The notes beneath the pieces are model-generated. The model made no database searches. It was not told where the DNA came from and saw only the letters and a list, made by a program, of their open reading frames with translations. A DNA stretch of 64,000 bases from the NCBI GenBank assembly GCA_017548605.1, contig JAFYZT010000044.1, positions 1 through 64,000 on the forward strand, in the 5' to 3' direction. Shown here in pieces: positions 45,762 to 53,495 of the stretch (within the stretch, counting starts at the first letter, position 1; each line of letters opens with the position of its first letter). A program made the position numbers and the translations under genes. The stretch comes from Prevotella sp. Lineage in GTDB: Bacteria > Bacteroidota > Bacteroidia > Bacteroidales > Bacteroidaceae.

Positions 45762-47773
45762 GGCCCCTGTAAGATACCCGTTTCTGTATCACGATGATTC
45801 ATCGTTCGCTGTATATCACGGTATTTGTGTCCTGATGACAGATGCCATGTGATGTTGAGTGTCAGCATATTGCCGAAGTCGCGGCAATGTTGCGATACCT
45901 CTTTGTGAACGTAACGGTTGAGCACCTCTGTCTGATGAGTAAGAGGACTCGCACAGAAAGGATGCTGGGCGTAAAGGGAAAAGGTAAGATTCTTCAAGCT
46001 ATAGGAGGCTGTAAGGTACCACGCCGCCGCTTGATGGCCTCGATGTTCACCCTCCATGAAGTTCCAGCCATTATCAGCATAGGCAGATAGCGTCCACTTT
46101 CCTAAATAGGCCTCCATGCTGGCACCCCCATTGAATGCCGTATAGGTATGGCGATAATCATCTGTGAAATTGAAAAAGCGATAGATGCCTCCATAGATGG
46201 TGACAGACAGATGCTCGGGAATAGCTTCCCATCGGTTGTAATTCTGGATGAAGAAAAAGCTGCATTCATTACCAGCATTTGTCTGGGTCTGATAGAAACG
46301 TCCGTCCTCGCGGATATATTTCTCCATATTGCAATCAGCATTCAACCGCCAATAGCCTTGCAGTTCAGTCATTATCCTTGGTGTGGAATAAGTCAGGCGG
46401 AGATCATGCGAGGTCACGCGATTGGGTCTCACCTCAGGATTACCCACCAGTGTCTCCATCGCATTCTGCTTGATACTGACATCACTGACAAGTGCTATTT
46501 GGGACACGTGTTGCGACACCTCGAAGTCGTATTTCACTTTCAGGTTTCTGGCTAACGGATAAGCAAGTGTCAGCCTCGGGCGGAACAGCAGATAGCGGTC
46601 ATTCCATTCTGCCTGCCGGTAATACCGTGTACTTATGCCCAAGCCTCCCATATAGCCGAGTTTGCCAAGACGTCCTTTCAGCTGTCCAAAGAAGTATAGC
46701 ACAGATGAACGCATAGAGTTGGAGGCGTTGGCATCACCCGAATATTGATTATTCATGTACTTCTGTCCATATTGTGTACCTAAAGAGAGCGTGAAGGGTT
46801 TCAGGCGGTTCTCATAGACCGCCTCTGCCCAAAGCGAATACGTCTTTCCTTTCACGTTGTAGGCATAGCTGCCACCCTCATTATGCTCTGCTTGGCTGTC
46901 GGTCTTGATATATGTTCCCACGATGTTTGCTGTCAGCGACTGATGTTGCTGGAAGTCACGATGCAGGTAGAGGTCAAGCACCGGCGAGGATGTGCGAGTA
47001 GAAGAATAGTCTTCGTAGGTTTCAAACTTTTCCCATGTGCTATTTGGCTGAATATCGCAACGGGCAGAGAGTTTCGATTGGAACACATAGTTTGAATCAC
47101 TCAGACTATAGGTCAGTTGGAGGTTATGCCCCAGGCTCTTCTCCTGCCCATCTAACTGACGGCGCATAATATGTTGCTTTGTCCCAGCCTCCAGCTCGTA
47201 TGTCGCCTGTTCTTCATATTCCATTCCTTTGAAATTGCTATAGTCCAACGAATAGGTTGCTCCAAACTCACTCTTACCGTGGTTGAATTTGCCATAGAGC
47301 GTCTCATTACCATTGATAGCGGTAAACGTGTTCGTCAGGTCTGCCCCGATGTCGTAGCCACTGACGGTCTTTTTCACCATGATATTAATGACACATGCTA
47401 TTCCCTCTCCATAACGGACTCCAGGATTATCAATGTAGTCAATATACTCCACGTCCCTCATGTTGAGTGCCAGCAAATCTTCCTTTGAGGCAACGATGTC
47501 GTTGATGCGCACCTGCACATTACCCAGATTAGAGAGCGCGGTGATGGAATGCGCCACAGGGTCAACACGCAGATGTGGTAGTGTCAGTTTCGACAGTAAC
47601 GAATAGCTATTAGTTGAACTCTCCAGTTGCTGTCGCGTTGGATAGATGGTTTGTCCGTCCACCCGTTGCACCACTTTGGAGCCCTGAATGGTCACTTCCT
47701 GCAAATCCACCTCCTTCTGTGCTGAAGCCACAAATGATACTGACAACATCCATAAAAATAGAAATCTCTTCAT
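45758..47773 (-). CDS. outer-membrane beta-barrel protein with plug domain
   Basis: 671-aa outer-membrane protein resembling TonB-dependent receptors of the OMP_b-brl type. It has a signal peptide (to about FVASAQ, 19), a TonB-box-like DLQEVTIQG at about 23-31, a plug at about 35-135 (RINDIVASKEDL, VEYIDYIDNPG) and a long barrel. There is no carboxypeptidase-D-like N-terminal domain and no SusD partner, so a glycan importer of the Sus type is unlikely. The membrane-anchored regulator gene directly upstream, on the same strand, and the repeat-containing promoter between them suggest a dedicated pair. The ligand is unknown. Confidence 0.75.
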   Translation of the reverse strand: MKRFLFLWMLSVSFVASAQKEVDLQEVTIQGSKVVQRVDGQTIYPTRQQLESSTNSYSLLSKLTLPHLRVDPVAHSITALSNLGNVQVRINDIVASKEDLLALNMRDVEYIDYIDNPGVRYGEGIACVINIMVKKTVSGYDIGADLTNTFTAINGNETLYGKFNHGKSEFGATYSLDYSNFKGMEYEEQATYELEAGTKQHIMRRQLDGQEKSLGHNLQLTYSLSDSNYVFQSKLSARCDIQPNSTWEKFETYEDYSSTRTSSPVLDLYLHRDFQQHQSLTANIVGTYIKTDSQAEHNEGGSYAYNVKGKTYSLWAEAVYENRLKPFTLSLGTQYGQKYMNNQYSGDANASNSMRSSVLYFFGQLKGRLGKLGYMGGLGISTRYYRQAEWNDRYLLFRPRLTLAYPLARNLKVKYDFEVSQHVSQIALVSDVSIKQNAMETLVGNPEVRPNRVTSHDLRLTYSTPRIMTELQGYWRLNADCNMEKYIREDGRFYQTQTNAGNECSFFFIQNYNRWEAIPEHLSVTIYGGIYRFFNFTDDYRHTYTAFNGGASMEAYLGKWTLSAYADNGWNFMEGEHRGHQAAAWYLTASYSLKNLTFSLYAQHPFCASPLTHQTEVLNRYVHKEVSQHCRDFGNMLTLNITWHLSSGHKYRDIQRTMNHRDTETGILQGP

Positions 47774-47790
47774 ACGTTTGCTTTTTGCGG

Positions 47791-47858
47791 CAAAGATATG
47801 AAGAGACTGGTTTATGACCTAAAATGATGACTGACATTTGTCTGACATTTCACTGACA
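47791..47858 (-). promoter_or_regulatory. activator-type promoter with 11-bp direct repeats
   Basis: The minus strand has TATCTTTG (47798-47791) as -7 box and no -33 TTG. Instead ctgaca (plus strand) occurs at 47831, 47842 and 47853, exactly 11 bp apart, that is at about -46 to -73. This is the layout of OmpR/PhoB-type winged-helix binding sites. It lies between the barrel gene and the winged-helix gene. Confidence 0.65.
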
Positions 47859-47867
47859 GACGGCTAT

Positions 47868-48533
47868 CTATCTGATTGTCAGACTATACGATTTTCCCCT
47901 TTCAGATTCGATTTTGAGTTCGGAATGTTGTTCTATGACGGGTTTCAGACGTCGGATAAGTGTATAAAGCGTCTCGCTGGCATCCTCTTTTTTAGGCCAA
48001 AGAGTATCGCAGATTTCGGTTTTCGACAGCTGGTGAGAAGGTGATTGCCATAACATTTCCATCAGTTGTTGTTGCATGGGTGTTAGCTTTACCACATGGC
48101 CTTTTACATCAACGAAATGTCCCTCTTGCAGGGCCAATCCGCCATACAGCCCCATCGACATGGTTCGCTTATGTTGATACATGCAGAAGAACCCCCATAA
48201 TAATGCCATCGCCCAAAGCGCCATTGCAGGTCGTTGGTCAGACAGCGAAAAGATGGTGGCCGCCGATACCTGTGGTCGAGGACAGAAACCTTTTTGGGTA
48301 TCCACTGCCAGCACAGCCCTACCCTTCAACTCTTCTATTTGCAAATGGCTGTTGAACACACGTATCGTGTCAGCACTGATTAAGTCCGACTGTTGTTCAT
48401 CCAACGCTTTGGCTAACGCCTGGTTCAAATCTTGAGTCACCTGTTCCTTTGTTGTCCGATAACTCGTAAGACTCACCAGACTTGAAAGCACTATCATTGC
48501 AAAGAGCACCACTACTGCATAACGCTGTTTCAT
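47868..48533 (-). CDS. membrane-anchored winged-helix transcription regulator
   Basis: 221-aa protein with two membrane helices (about 5-23 and 103-119), a periplasmic loop of about 80 residues between them, and a C-terminal cytoplasmic OmpR/PhoB-type winged-helix domain (about 140-221; LTPMQQQLMEMLW, SKTEICDTLW, LYTLIRRLKPVIE). It is like ToxR in principle but with the opposite order of domains. There is no kinase partner or receiver domain, so it would sense a periplasmic signal directly. It is immediately upstream of the barrel gene and probably activates it through the 11-bp repeats. The fold is confident; the signal is unknown. Confidence 0.82.
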   Translation of the reverse strand: MKQRYAVVVLFAMIVLSSLVSLTSYRTTKEQVTQDLNQALAKALDEQQSDLISADTIRVFNSHLQIEELKGRAVLAVDTQKGFCPRPQVSAATIFSLSDQRPAMALWAMALLWGFFCMYQHKRTMSMGLYGGLALQEGHFVDVKGHVVKLTPMQQQLMEMLWQSPSHQLSKTEICDTLWPKKEDASETLYTLIRRLKPVIEQHSELKIESERGKSYSLTIR

Positions 48534-48540
48534 TGTTCTT

Positions 48541-48641
48541 CCCGCTTAGATTTCTTTAATTGTTCTGTAGGATGCAAAGTTACAGTTATTTTGAAAAATA
48601 CTGCTCACCTTAACCTTGTCTTTTATGAAATAATAGCACTA
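48541..48641 (-). repeat. 101-bp direct repeat, copy 1 (promoter of the membrane regulator)
   Basis: Matches 50966-51065 except for two or three substitutions and a one-base gap. It contains a minus-strand -7 box TAACTTTG (48582-48575) and, just upstream of it, the palindrome TATTTTGAAAAATA (48587-48600). Confidence 0.92.
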
Positions 48642-48660
48642 ATCGCAGACGGGGTATCTT

Positions 48661-50244
48661 TTACTTTGATAGTGCTTGATGTATTTTCTCTTTTGTTAGT
48701 TCTGATACTTTGTAGCCGAACATCGTTTCCTGTCTTCCATTCCAATTCATATAAGTAGAACGTCTTTGTAACTCGGCCACGAACTGATCATTAAACACGT
48801 CAAGCAATGGCTCACTTTGAATTTCTTTATTCAATGGACATAGGAACAGATAACCATCGAAATTGTCCTGATATAATCCTGTGCTGCCCTTGTATTTTAT
48901 TTCAAAAATACCATCAAAAGGTTCTTTACCGAATGGCGAGCCATACAGCAAGAAACCCACGGGACAGTTGCCATTAGCGGCAAAAGCTTGGTCGAAAATA
49001 CCACCTCGAATGAGCGACTGATGCCCTCCACTATTGTCACAAGTCATGACATGCTGGAACACAGTAAATACATTCTGTGACCCAAGACGCTGCGTTAACT
49101 GCGCTCCAGCTGTCATATCCTCTATGCCATCTCCACCAGCCGAGGCGAAGCCTGCTATACCCGACTTATAAGCATGACCACATCCAACAAGAAACAAACT
49201 ACCACGCATATCATTCTTATTCTTTATGTATTGCTCTATGATATCGGCCATGTGGGTGTTCCGATTTTCCGCCTTACTATTTGCAATATCGTATTCTTCT
49301 GCCGTTTGAATTTGAGAATAAGGTATCTGGAAATCCACCAATCGGATATTGATACGTTTCTTTTGTGGCAAACGTTGGTTGATTTGCCACACATCACAAA
49401 TAAAATCATTTTCCCCTTTGTCCCACCAACCATCAAGTTGCTCGTTGCGAAATATATTCATTATAAGTTCGCCATTAAGACTGTCAGTTTCCATGAATCT
49501 ATCCATTGTCGGCTGTTCTCTTGATGGCAATTCCATAAAAATAGTGCTGCAGACTTCCGTGAAATCGGGTAACGCAATTAAACGTCGAAGCATATCCCAC
49601 GACACTTTCCGGCGATGATATTCACCATAAATAACAAGTTTATGTGTGGCTATTTGCTGCAAAACAAACTCTTCTGGTGAAAGTGTTTGCCGATTTAGGA
49701 AATCAACAAAAGGCTTTGTGTCTGTTGGTAATGTCGTGATGGCTTTAATACGTGGCAAATCACGATAAAGAATGGGCATGTTATTCTGCAATTGTCTGTC
49801 AGTTTCTTCCATATTCTCGGCCATCCCTTGACCTCCATTTACCCATTTCCCATTCTCAATCCATGCATAACTAAATAACAACCAGTCTCCATACTCAGTG
49901 ACAATAGCAGCTACCGAGTCCTTGTAGATGACAATCTTTACAATCTTCTCGTCAAGGATTCTTTGCCTCTTTGCAGCATCTACCACCTCGTCGGCCGCAC
50001 AAGTATCTAGTTCGAATTTTGCAGTTGACATCTTTGCCATCTGCCCCATTTTGCCCTCAGACAATACATAGGCACGGGAGAGATAATAATTCAGCGGAGA
50101 TGATTGGTCTATTCCGTTGAAAGCATAGTCAGAAACACGGCGGTCAATCTTTTTCGTTTCCCACCCGTCATTCGCTTTACAAATAACAGATAAGTTCAAT
50201 GTTACGAGGACGAGTAGTGCGGTGATGATTGTTTTCTTGTTCAT
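48661..50244 (-). CDS. secreted protein with GExH/GHAxK motifs (ChaN/EreA/TraB-like), function unknown
   Basis: 527-aa protein; I start at 50244 (MNKKTIITALL), which gives a signal peptide ending near VICKA (22). A longer frame to 50310 adds 22 residues without signal character. The N-terminal half (about 30-195) is unrecognised. From about 205 it has VIYGEYHRRK, FMELPSREQ, RLVDFQ and LFLVGCGHAYKSG, an arrangement recalling the haem-binding ChaN, erythromycin-esterase and TraB/Tiki group, in which such Glu/His residues form the active or metal site. It is visibly AT-richer than its neighbours, hinting at transfer. It lies with a Crp-like gene between two 101-bp repeats. The family call is tentative. 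Confidence 0.6.
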   Translation of the reverse strand: MNKKTIITALLVLVTLNLSVICKANDGWETKKIDRRVSDYAFNGIDQSSPLNYYLSRAYVLSEGKMGQMAKMSTAKFELDTCAADEVVDAAKRQRILDEKIVKIVIYKDSVAAIVTEYGDWLLFSYAWIENGKWVNGGQGMAENMEETDRQLQNNMPILYRDLPRIKAITTLPTDTKPFVDFLNRQTLSPEEFVLQQIATHKLVIYGEYHRRKVSWDMLRRLIALPDFTEVCSTIFMELPSREQPTMDRFMETDSLNGELIMNIFRNEQLDGWWDKGENDFICDVWQINQRLPQKKRINIRLVDFQIPYSQIQTAEEYDIANSKAENRNTHMADIIEQYIKNKNDMRGSLFLVGCGHAYKSGIAGFASAGGDGIEDMTAGAQLTQRLGSQNVFTVFQHVMTCDNSGGHQSLIRGGIFDQAFAANGNCPVGFLLYGSPFGKEPFDGIFEIKYKGSTGLYQDNFDGYLFLCPLNKEIQSEPLLDVFNDQFVAELQRRSTYMNWNGRQETMFGYKVSELTKEKIHQALSK

Positions 50245-50374
50245 AGTTTGTTTCCTCTTATGAATTTGACAGCGAAGATACAAAATGGCATACAAAGAAT
50301 CCCCCAGCATACCATAAAATCGGATGCCGAGGGGTAAAGTCTCAACTTAGGTTGAGAGTTTTTGCTATTTTAGA

Positions 50375-50953
50375 CTATTTTCGACAGTCAAACGTGATGT
50401 CGCGACGAATCTTGCTGATGGTATTGGGATGAACGTTGAGAAACGAGGCAATGTCCTGCAAGTCGAGCAAATCAACGATGCCGGGACAGCGTTGCATCAG
50501 CAGTTCGTAACGTTCACGGGCCGTGGTGCAGTGGAGGTCGAGATAACGCGAACGGAACTGAAAGAGGATGTGTTCGGCAATGACGGCTCGCAGCTTCATC
50601 GTCTCCTTGCTTTGGTCAAAGAACTGCTCCAGTTGCTGGCCCGTGACCCTCAGTACGCGGCTAGGCATCATAGCCACGATAGTGGTCTGCGCCGGACAGG
50701 CGTAGAGGAACGTCGGATAGTCAACCACGAACTCGCCCTCGAAGGAAAACCATGTGATATGTGCCTTATCGTCGCTGATGCCGTGTGTCACATACTTAAA
50801 ACAACCGCTCTCCACGTATGCGAACCATCGTGCCGGATCGCCTTCGCGCTCCAGTTGGTCACCCTTACGGTAGGTGACCGCCTCGCCCTCCTGCTTGCAA
50901 AACTCCCGCAGTTTCTCGAGGTCTAAACTATTATTACTGAATCTTTGTTCCAT
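50375..50953 (-). CDS. Crp/Fnr-family transcription regulator
   Basis: 192-aa regulator with a cyclic-nucleotide-binding-type beta-roll (about 15-110; TYRKGDQLEREGDPARWFAYVESG) and a C-terminal helix-turn-helix (about 160-185; LQDIASFLNVHPNTISKIRRD). There is no Fnr-type N-terminal cysteine cluster, so oxygen sensing through an iron-sulfur centre is unlikely. It is upstream of the GExH protein gene on the same strand, 130 bp away. Its promoter lies in the 101-bp repeat also found before the membrane regulator, so the two regulators may be controlled alike. Confidence 0.9.
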   Translation of the reverse strand: MEQRFSNNSLDLEKLREFCKQEGEAVTYRKGDQLEREGDPARWFAYVESGCFKYVTHGISDDKAHITWFSFEGEFVVDYPTFLYACPAQTTIVAMMPSRVLRVTGQQLEQFFDQSKETMKLRAVIAEHILFQFRSRYLDLHCTTARERYELLMQRCPGIVDLLDLQDIASFLNVHPNTISKIRRDITFDCRK

Positions 50954-50965
50954 ATTATCGTTTCG

Positions 50966-51065
50966 CCCGCTTAGATTTCTTTAATTGTTCTGTAGGATGC
51001 AAAGTTACAGATATTTTGAAAAATACTGCTCACCTTAACCTTTCTTTTATGAAATAATAGCACTA
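50966..51065 (-). repeat. 101-bp direct repeat, copy 2 (promoter of the Crp-like gene)
   Basis: Same sequence as 48541-48641 with minor changes. It contains TAACTTTG (51007-51000) and the palindrome TATTTTGAAAAATA (51012-51025), and lies 13 bp upstream of the Crp-like start codon. The following 51066-51143 has no evident feature. Confidence 0.92.
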
Positions 51066-51143
51066 TTGTTGGCTTGAGAATACTGGAAAGATTACATTAC
51101 CATCATAGAAATGGAAGATAAAAAATAATGAATGAAGAATAAA

Positions 51144-51704
51144 TCACTGTAGCATCTTTGCCACAGCGGGGGGAACGAGGTGGTCGATGGGCAGACCTTC
51201 ACCAAGGCGTTGGCGTATCTCCGTGCTACTCACATCGACGGTGGGTGCCTGCATGAGCAGCACACCTTGTGGCAAAGAGGCCGGGTCGATAGGCGCATCT
51301 TTACGCGGATAAACCGCTATGGGATACCGGGCAAGAATATCCTCATGACGATACCACTTATCGAAAGCCACCCAGTTGTCACCGCCGATAAGCAAAGTAA
51401 ACTCCCGGTCGGGATATTCGGCGGACAGTGCCTGTAACGTGTTCCAGGTATAGGAAGGTTTGGGTAGTTTGAATTCAAAGTCCGACGCTTTCAGTCGTTT
51501 GAACCGCCGAAGTGCAGCCGTTACCAATTGGTAGCGTAAATCGTCGGGCATGAGGTCGTTGTCCTGTTTCCACGGGTTCTGCGGTGTGACGAGAAACCAC
51601 ACCTCGTCAAGTTTCGCCTCGCGCAACAACTGACGCGCGAGGTGAATATGCCCGTTATGAATGGGGTTGAACGAGCCGCCGAAGATGCCCGTGCGGATGC
51701 TCAT
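51144..51704 (-). CDS. nadD: nicotinate-nucleotide adenylyltransferase
   Basis: Makes deamido-NAD from nicotinate mononucleotide and ATP. The 186-aa product has the nucleotidyltransferase start TGIFGGSFNPIHNGHIHLA (about 5-23) and the C-terminal SSTEIRQRL (about 159-167). Its start overlaps the gmk stop by four bases, so the genes are coupled. Together with nadK this window holds two NAD(P)-synthesis steps. Confidence 0.95.
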   Translation of the reverse strand: MSIRTGIFGGSFNPIHNGHIHLARQLLREAKLDEVWFLVTPQNPWKQDNDLMPDDLRYQLVTAALRRFKRLKASDFEFKLPKPSYTWNTLQALSAEYPDREFTLLIGGDNWVAFDKWYRHEDILARYPIAVYPRKDAPIDPASLPQGVLLMQAPTVDVSSTEIRQRLGEGLPIDHLVPPAVAKMLQ

Positions 51705-52267
51705 GCCTCTATGAATTCCGTCACCATCTGCAGGGCCTCGGCGAGTGCCGTGTCAAGGTCATCGTTAACAAGCACACGGTCGAAGCGCGGGGCAAACGTC
51801 AGTTCATAGCCCGCCTTCTCCACACGGTCGTTGATAACCTCGGGTGAGTCAGTGCCCCGTTTCTCCAGTCGCCGACGCAGTTCCTCCACCGACGGTGGCT
51901 GGATGAAGATAGCCAGGGCACGGTCGCCGAAATAATTCTTCAGGCTGCAGCCCCCCTTCACATCGACGTCGAACACCACATTCTGACCATCGGCCAACTG
52001 GCGTTCCACCTGCGACTTAAGGGTGCCATAGAAACGGCCCTCGTACACCTCTTCGTATTCAAGGAATTCACCACGTTCTATGCGTTCCTTGAACTCCTCG
52101 ACCGTGAGGAAAAAATACTCCACGCCATCGCGTTCATTGCCACGCGGAGGTCTGCTAGTGCAAGAGATACTGAAAGCCAACTTCAGTTCTTCATGCTGCA
52201 TCAGCCAGTTGATAATTGTGCTTTTGCCACTACCGCTCGGAGCGGAAACAATAATCAGTTTGCCCAT
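51701..52267 (-). CDS. gmk: guanylate kinase
   Basis: Phosphorylates GMP to GDP. I start at 52267 (MGKLIIVSAPSGSGKST, 188 aa). A frame extending to 52378 adds 37 residues that are only translated aactcc repeat (PKLLNSQ units) and is rejected. The P-loop is APSGSGKS at about 9-16, and the GMP-binding SCTSRPPRGNERDGVEYFF follows at about 37-55. It is the middle gene of yicC-gmk-nadD. Confidence 0.96.
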   Translation of the reverse strand: MGKLIIVSAPSGSGKSTIINWLMQHEELKLAFSISCTSRPPRGNERDGVEYFFLTVEEFKERIERGEFLEYEEVYEGRFYGTLKSQVERQLADGQNVVFDVDVKGGCSLKNYFGDRALAIFIQPPSVEELRRRLEKRGTDSPEVINDRVEKAGYELTFAPRFDRVLVNDDLDTALAEALQMVTEFIEA

Positions 52268-52400
52268 ATTTAGGAGTTTAGGAGTTTGGGAGTTTAGGAG
52301 TTTGGGAGTTTGGGAGTTTGGGAGTTTAGACAATAGTCTGAGGAGTTTGGGAGTGTAGGAGTCTGGGAGTGTAGACAATAGTCTGAGAAATTAGGGAGTG
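52268..52400 (-). repeat. aactcc-type repeat array directly before gmk
   Basis: On the plus strand aggagttt/gggagttt steps repeat about seven times, then the linker tagacaatagtctg, then gggagtgtagg steps and a second copy of the linker. On the coding strand this is an actccc/aactcc array ending a few bases before the gmk ATG. It matches the array at 1-140. Confidence 0.88.
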
Positions 52401-52441
52401 TAGGGGTCTTGAAGTTGGCCGGGGTGGGTATCTTGTACCAC

Positions 52442-53317
52442 TTATAACACATTGAGCACTTGCTCTTTTATCTGTTCCAGTTCATCTTTCATACGGACCA
52501 CGAGGTTCTGCATCTCAGCATGGTTGCTCTTCGACCCTGTGGTATTGATTTCACGCCCCATTTCCTGAGCAATGAAACCCAATTTCTTACCTTGTCCACA
52601 GTCCTCTGCCATGGTCTTGCGGAAATAATCCAGGTGGTTGGTCAGACGTTGTTTTTCCTCGCTGATGTCCAGCTTTTCGATGTAATAAATCATCTCTTGC
52701 TCCAAACGGTTCTTGTCATAATCCACCTCGGGTAGGTTCTTCAACCCATCAACGATGCGCATCCGAATCTTCTCCACTCGAGCCTGCTCATAGTCAGACA
52801 GTTGCGCAAGGAGTGATGTTATGTTATCTACTTTTTCAGTGAATTTTACTTGCAGGGCAGCTCCCTCCTGGCGACGGAAAGCCTCCAATTGTTCAAGTGC
52901 CATCAAGACAGCACCCTTAGCAACACCCCATTCCTCGTCGGACAGTTGTTCATTATCGGTCTTCGTCATCACGTCAGGCATACGCAGCAAGGTGTAGAAC
53001 CAATCCTTTGGTTCGGGAATACCACTGTTTTTCGCTATCTCCTTAATTTGTTGGTAATAGTTCTCCACCAATGCCCCGTTGATTGGAGTAGCATCGGCTG
53101 TCGCATCTTTCTCTATCCAGATAGCGAAGTCCACCTTACCACGAATTACTGCCGTGGCGATGAGTTGGCGTATTTCCATCTCTTTCTCTCGATAGAGGGG
53201 AGCGATACGTGTGGAGAGGTCGAGCGACTTGCTGTTGAGCGACTTAACCTCGACATTGATTTTCTTGTCACCATAGGGAACGACAGCTTTGCCGTAGCCC
53301 GTCATTGAAAGAATCAT
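52442..53317 (-). CDS. yicC: YicC family endoribonuclease-like protein
   Basis: 291-aa YicC/YloC-family protein; the E. coli member has been linked to stationary-phase survival and RNA cleavage. The start ILSMTGYGKAVV and VEVKSLNSKSLDLSTRI is the family's N-terminal signature, and the C-terminal DUF1732 region has KLGFIAQEMGREINTTGSKS (about 253-272). It is upstream of gmk, the usual arrangement, and diverges from tsaB. The biochemical role in this phylum is not established. Confidence 0.94.
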   Translation of the reverse strand: MILSMTGYGKAVVPYGDKKINVEVKSLNSKSLDLSTRIAPLYREKEMEIRQLIATAVIRGKVDFAIWIEKDATADATPINGALVENYYQQIKEIAKNSGIPEPKDWFYTLLRMPDVMTKTDNEQLSDEEWGVAKGAVLMALEQLEAFRRQEGAALQVKFTEKVDNITSLLAQLSDYEQARVEKIRMRIVDGLKNLPEVDYDKNRLEQEMIYYIEKLDISEEKQRLTNHLDYFRKTMAEDCGQGKKLGFIAQEMGREINTTGSKSNHAEMQNLVVRMKDELEQIKEQVLNVL

Positions 53318-53360
53318 ATTTTTAGTGTTTAGTGTACTGGGGGTTAATGTTTAGTGTACT
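53318..53360 (-). repeat. tttagtgtactg repeat before yicC
   Basis: tttagtgt and tttagtgtactg steps occur three times just upstream of the yicC start. On the coding strand this reads cagtacactaaac, the same as the module that ends at the flippase ATG (43053) and, in variant form, at the glnN ATG (59560). Confidence 0.7.
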
Positions 53361-53430
53361 GTTTATTTTCACTTTTCGTTTTTACTTTCCAAAGAGACCT
53401 ATTTTGGAGTCCTTAGACAAGAATTTTATG

Positions 53431-53468
53431 CAAAAGTACTCATTTCTATCGAAAAATGCGTACTTTTG
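53431..53468. promoter_or_regulatory. back-to-back promoters of yicC and tsaB
   Basis: TACTTTTG on the minus strand (53438-53431) and TACTTTTG on the plus strand (53461-53468) are both exact -7 boxes, 22 bp apart. Their upstream regions overlap. The yicC leader would be about 105 nt, the tsaB leader about 20 nt. Confidence 0.75.
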
Positions 53469-53495
53469 CACTTTAATTTTGAATATTATTATTCT

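Noticed and set aside
48541-51065. Insertion sequence or transposon bounded by the 101-bp repeats
   Set aside because: The repeats are direct, contain promoters and enclose no transposase or integrase, so a classical element is not supported.
52268-52378. 37-residue N-terminal extension of guanylate kinase
   Set aside because: The residues are only the translated aactcc repeat (PKLLNSQ units); the family start and P-loop begin at 52267.
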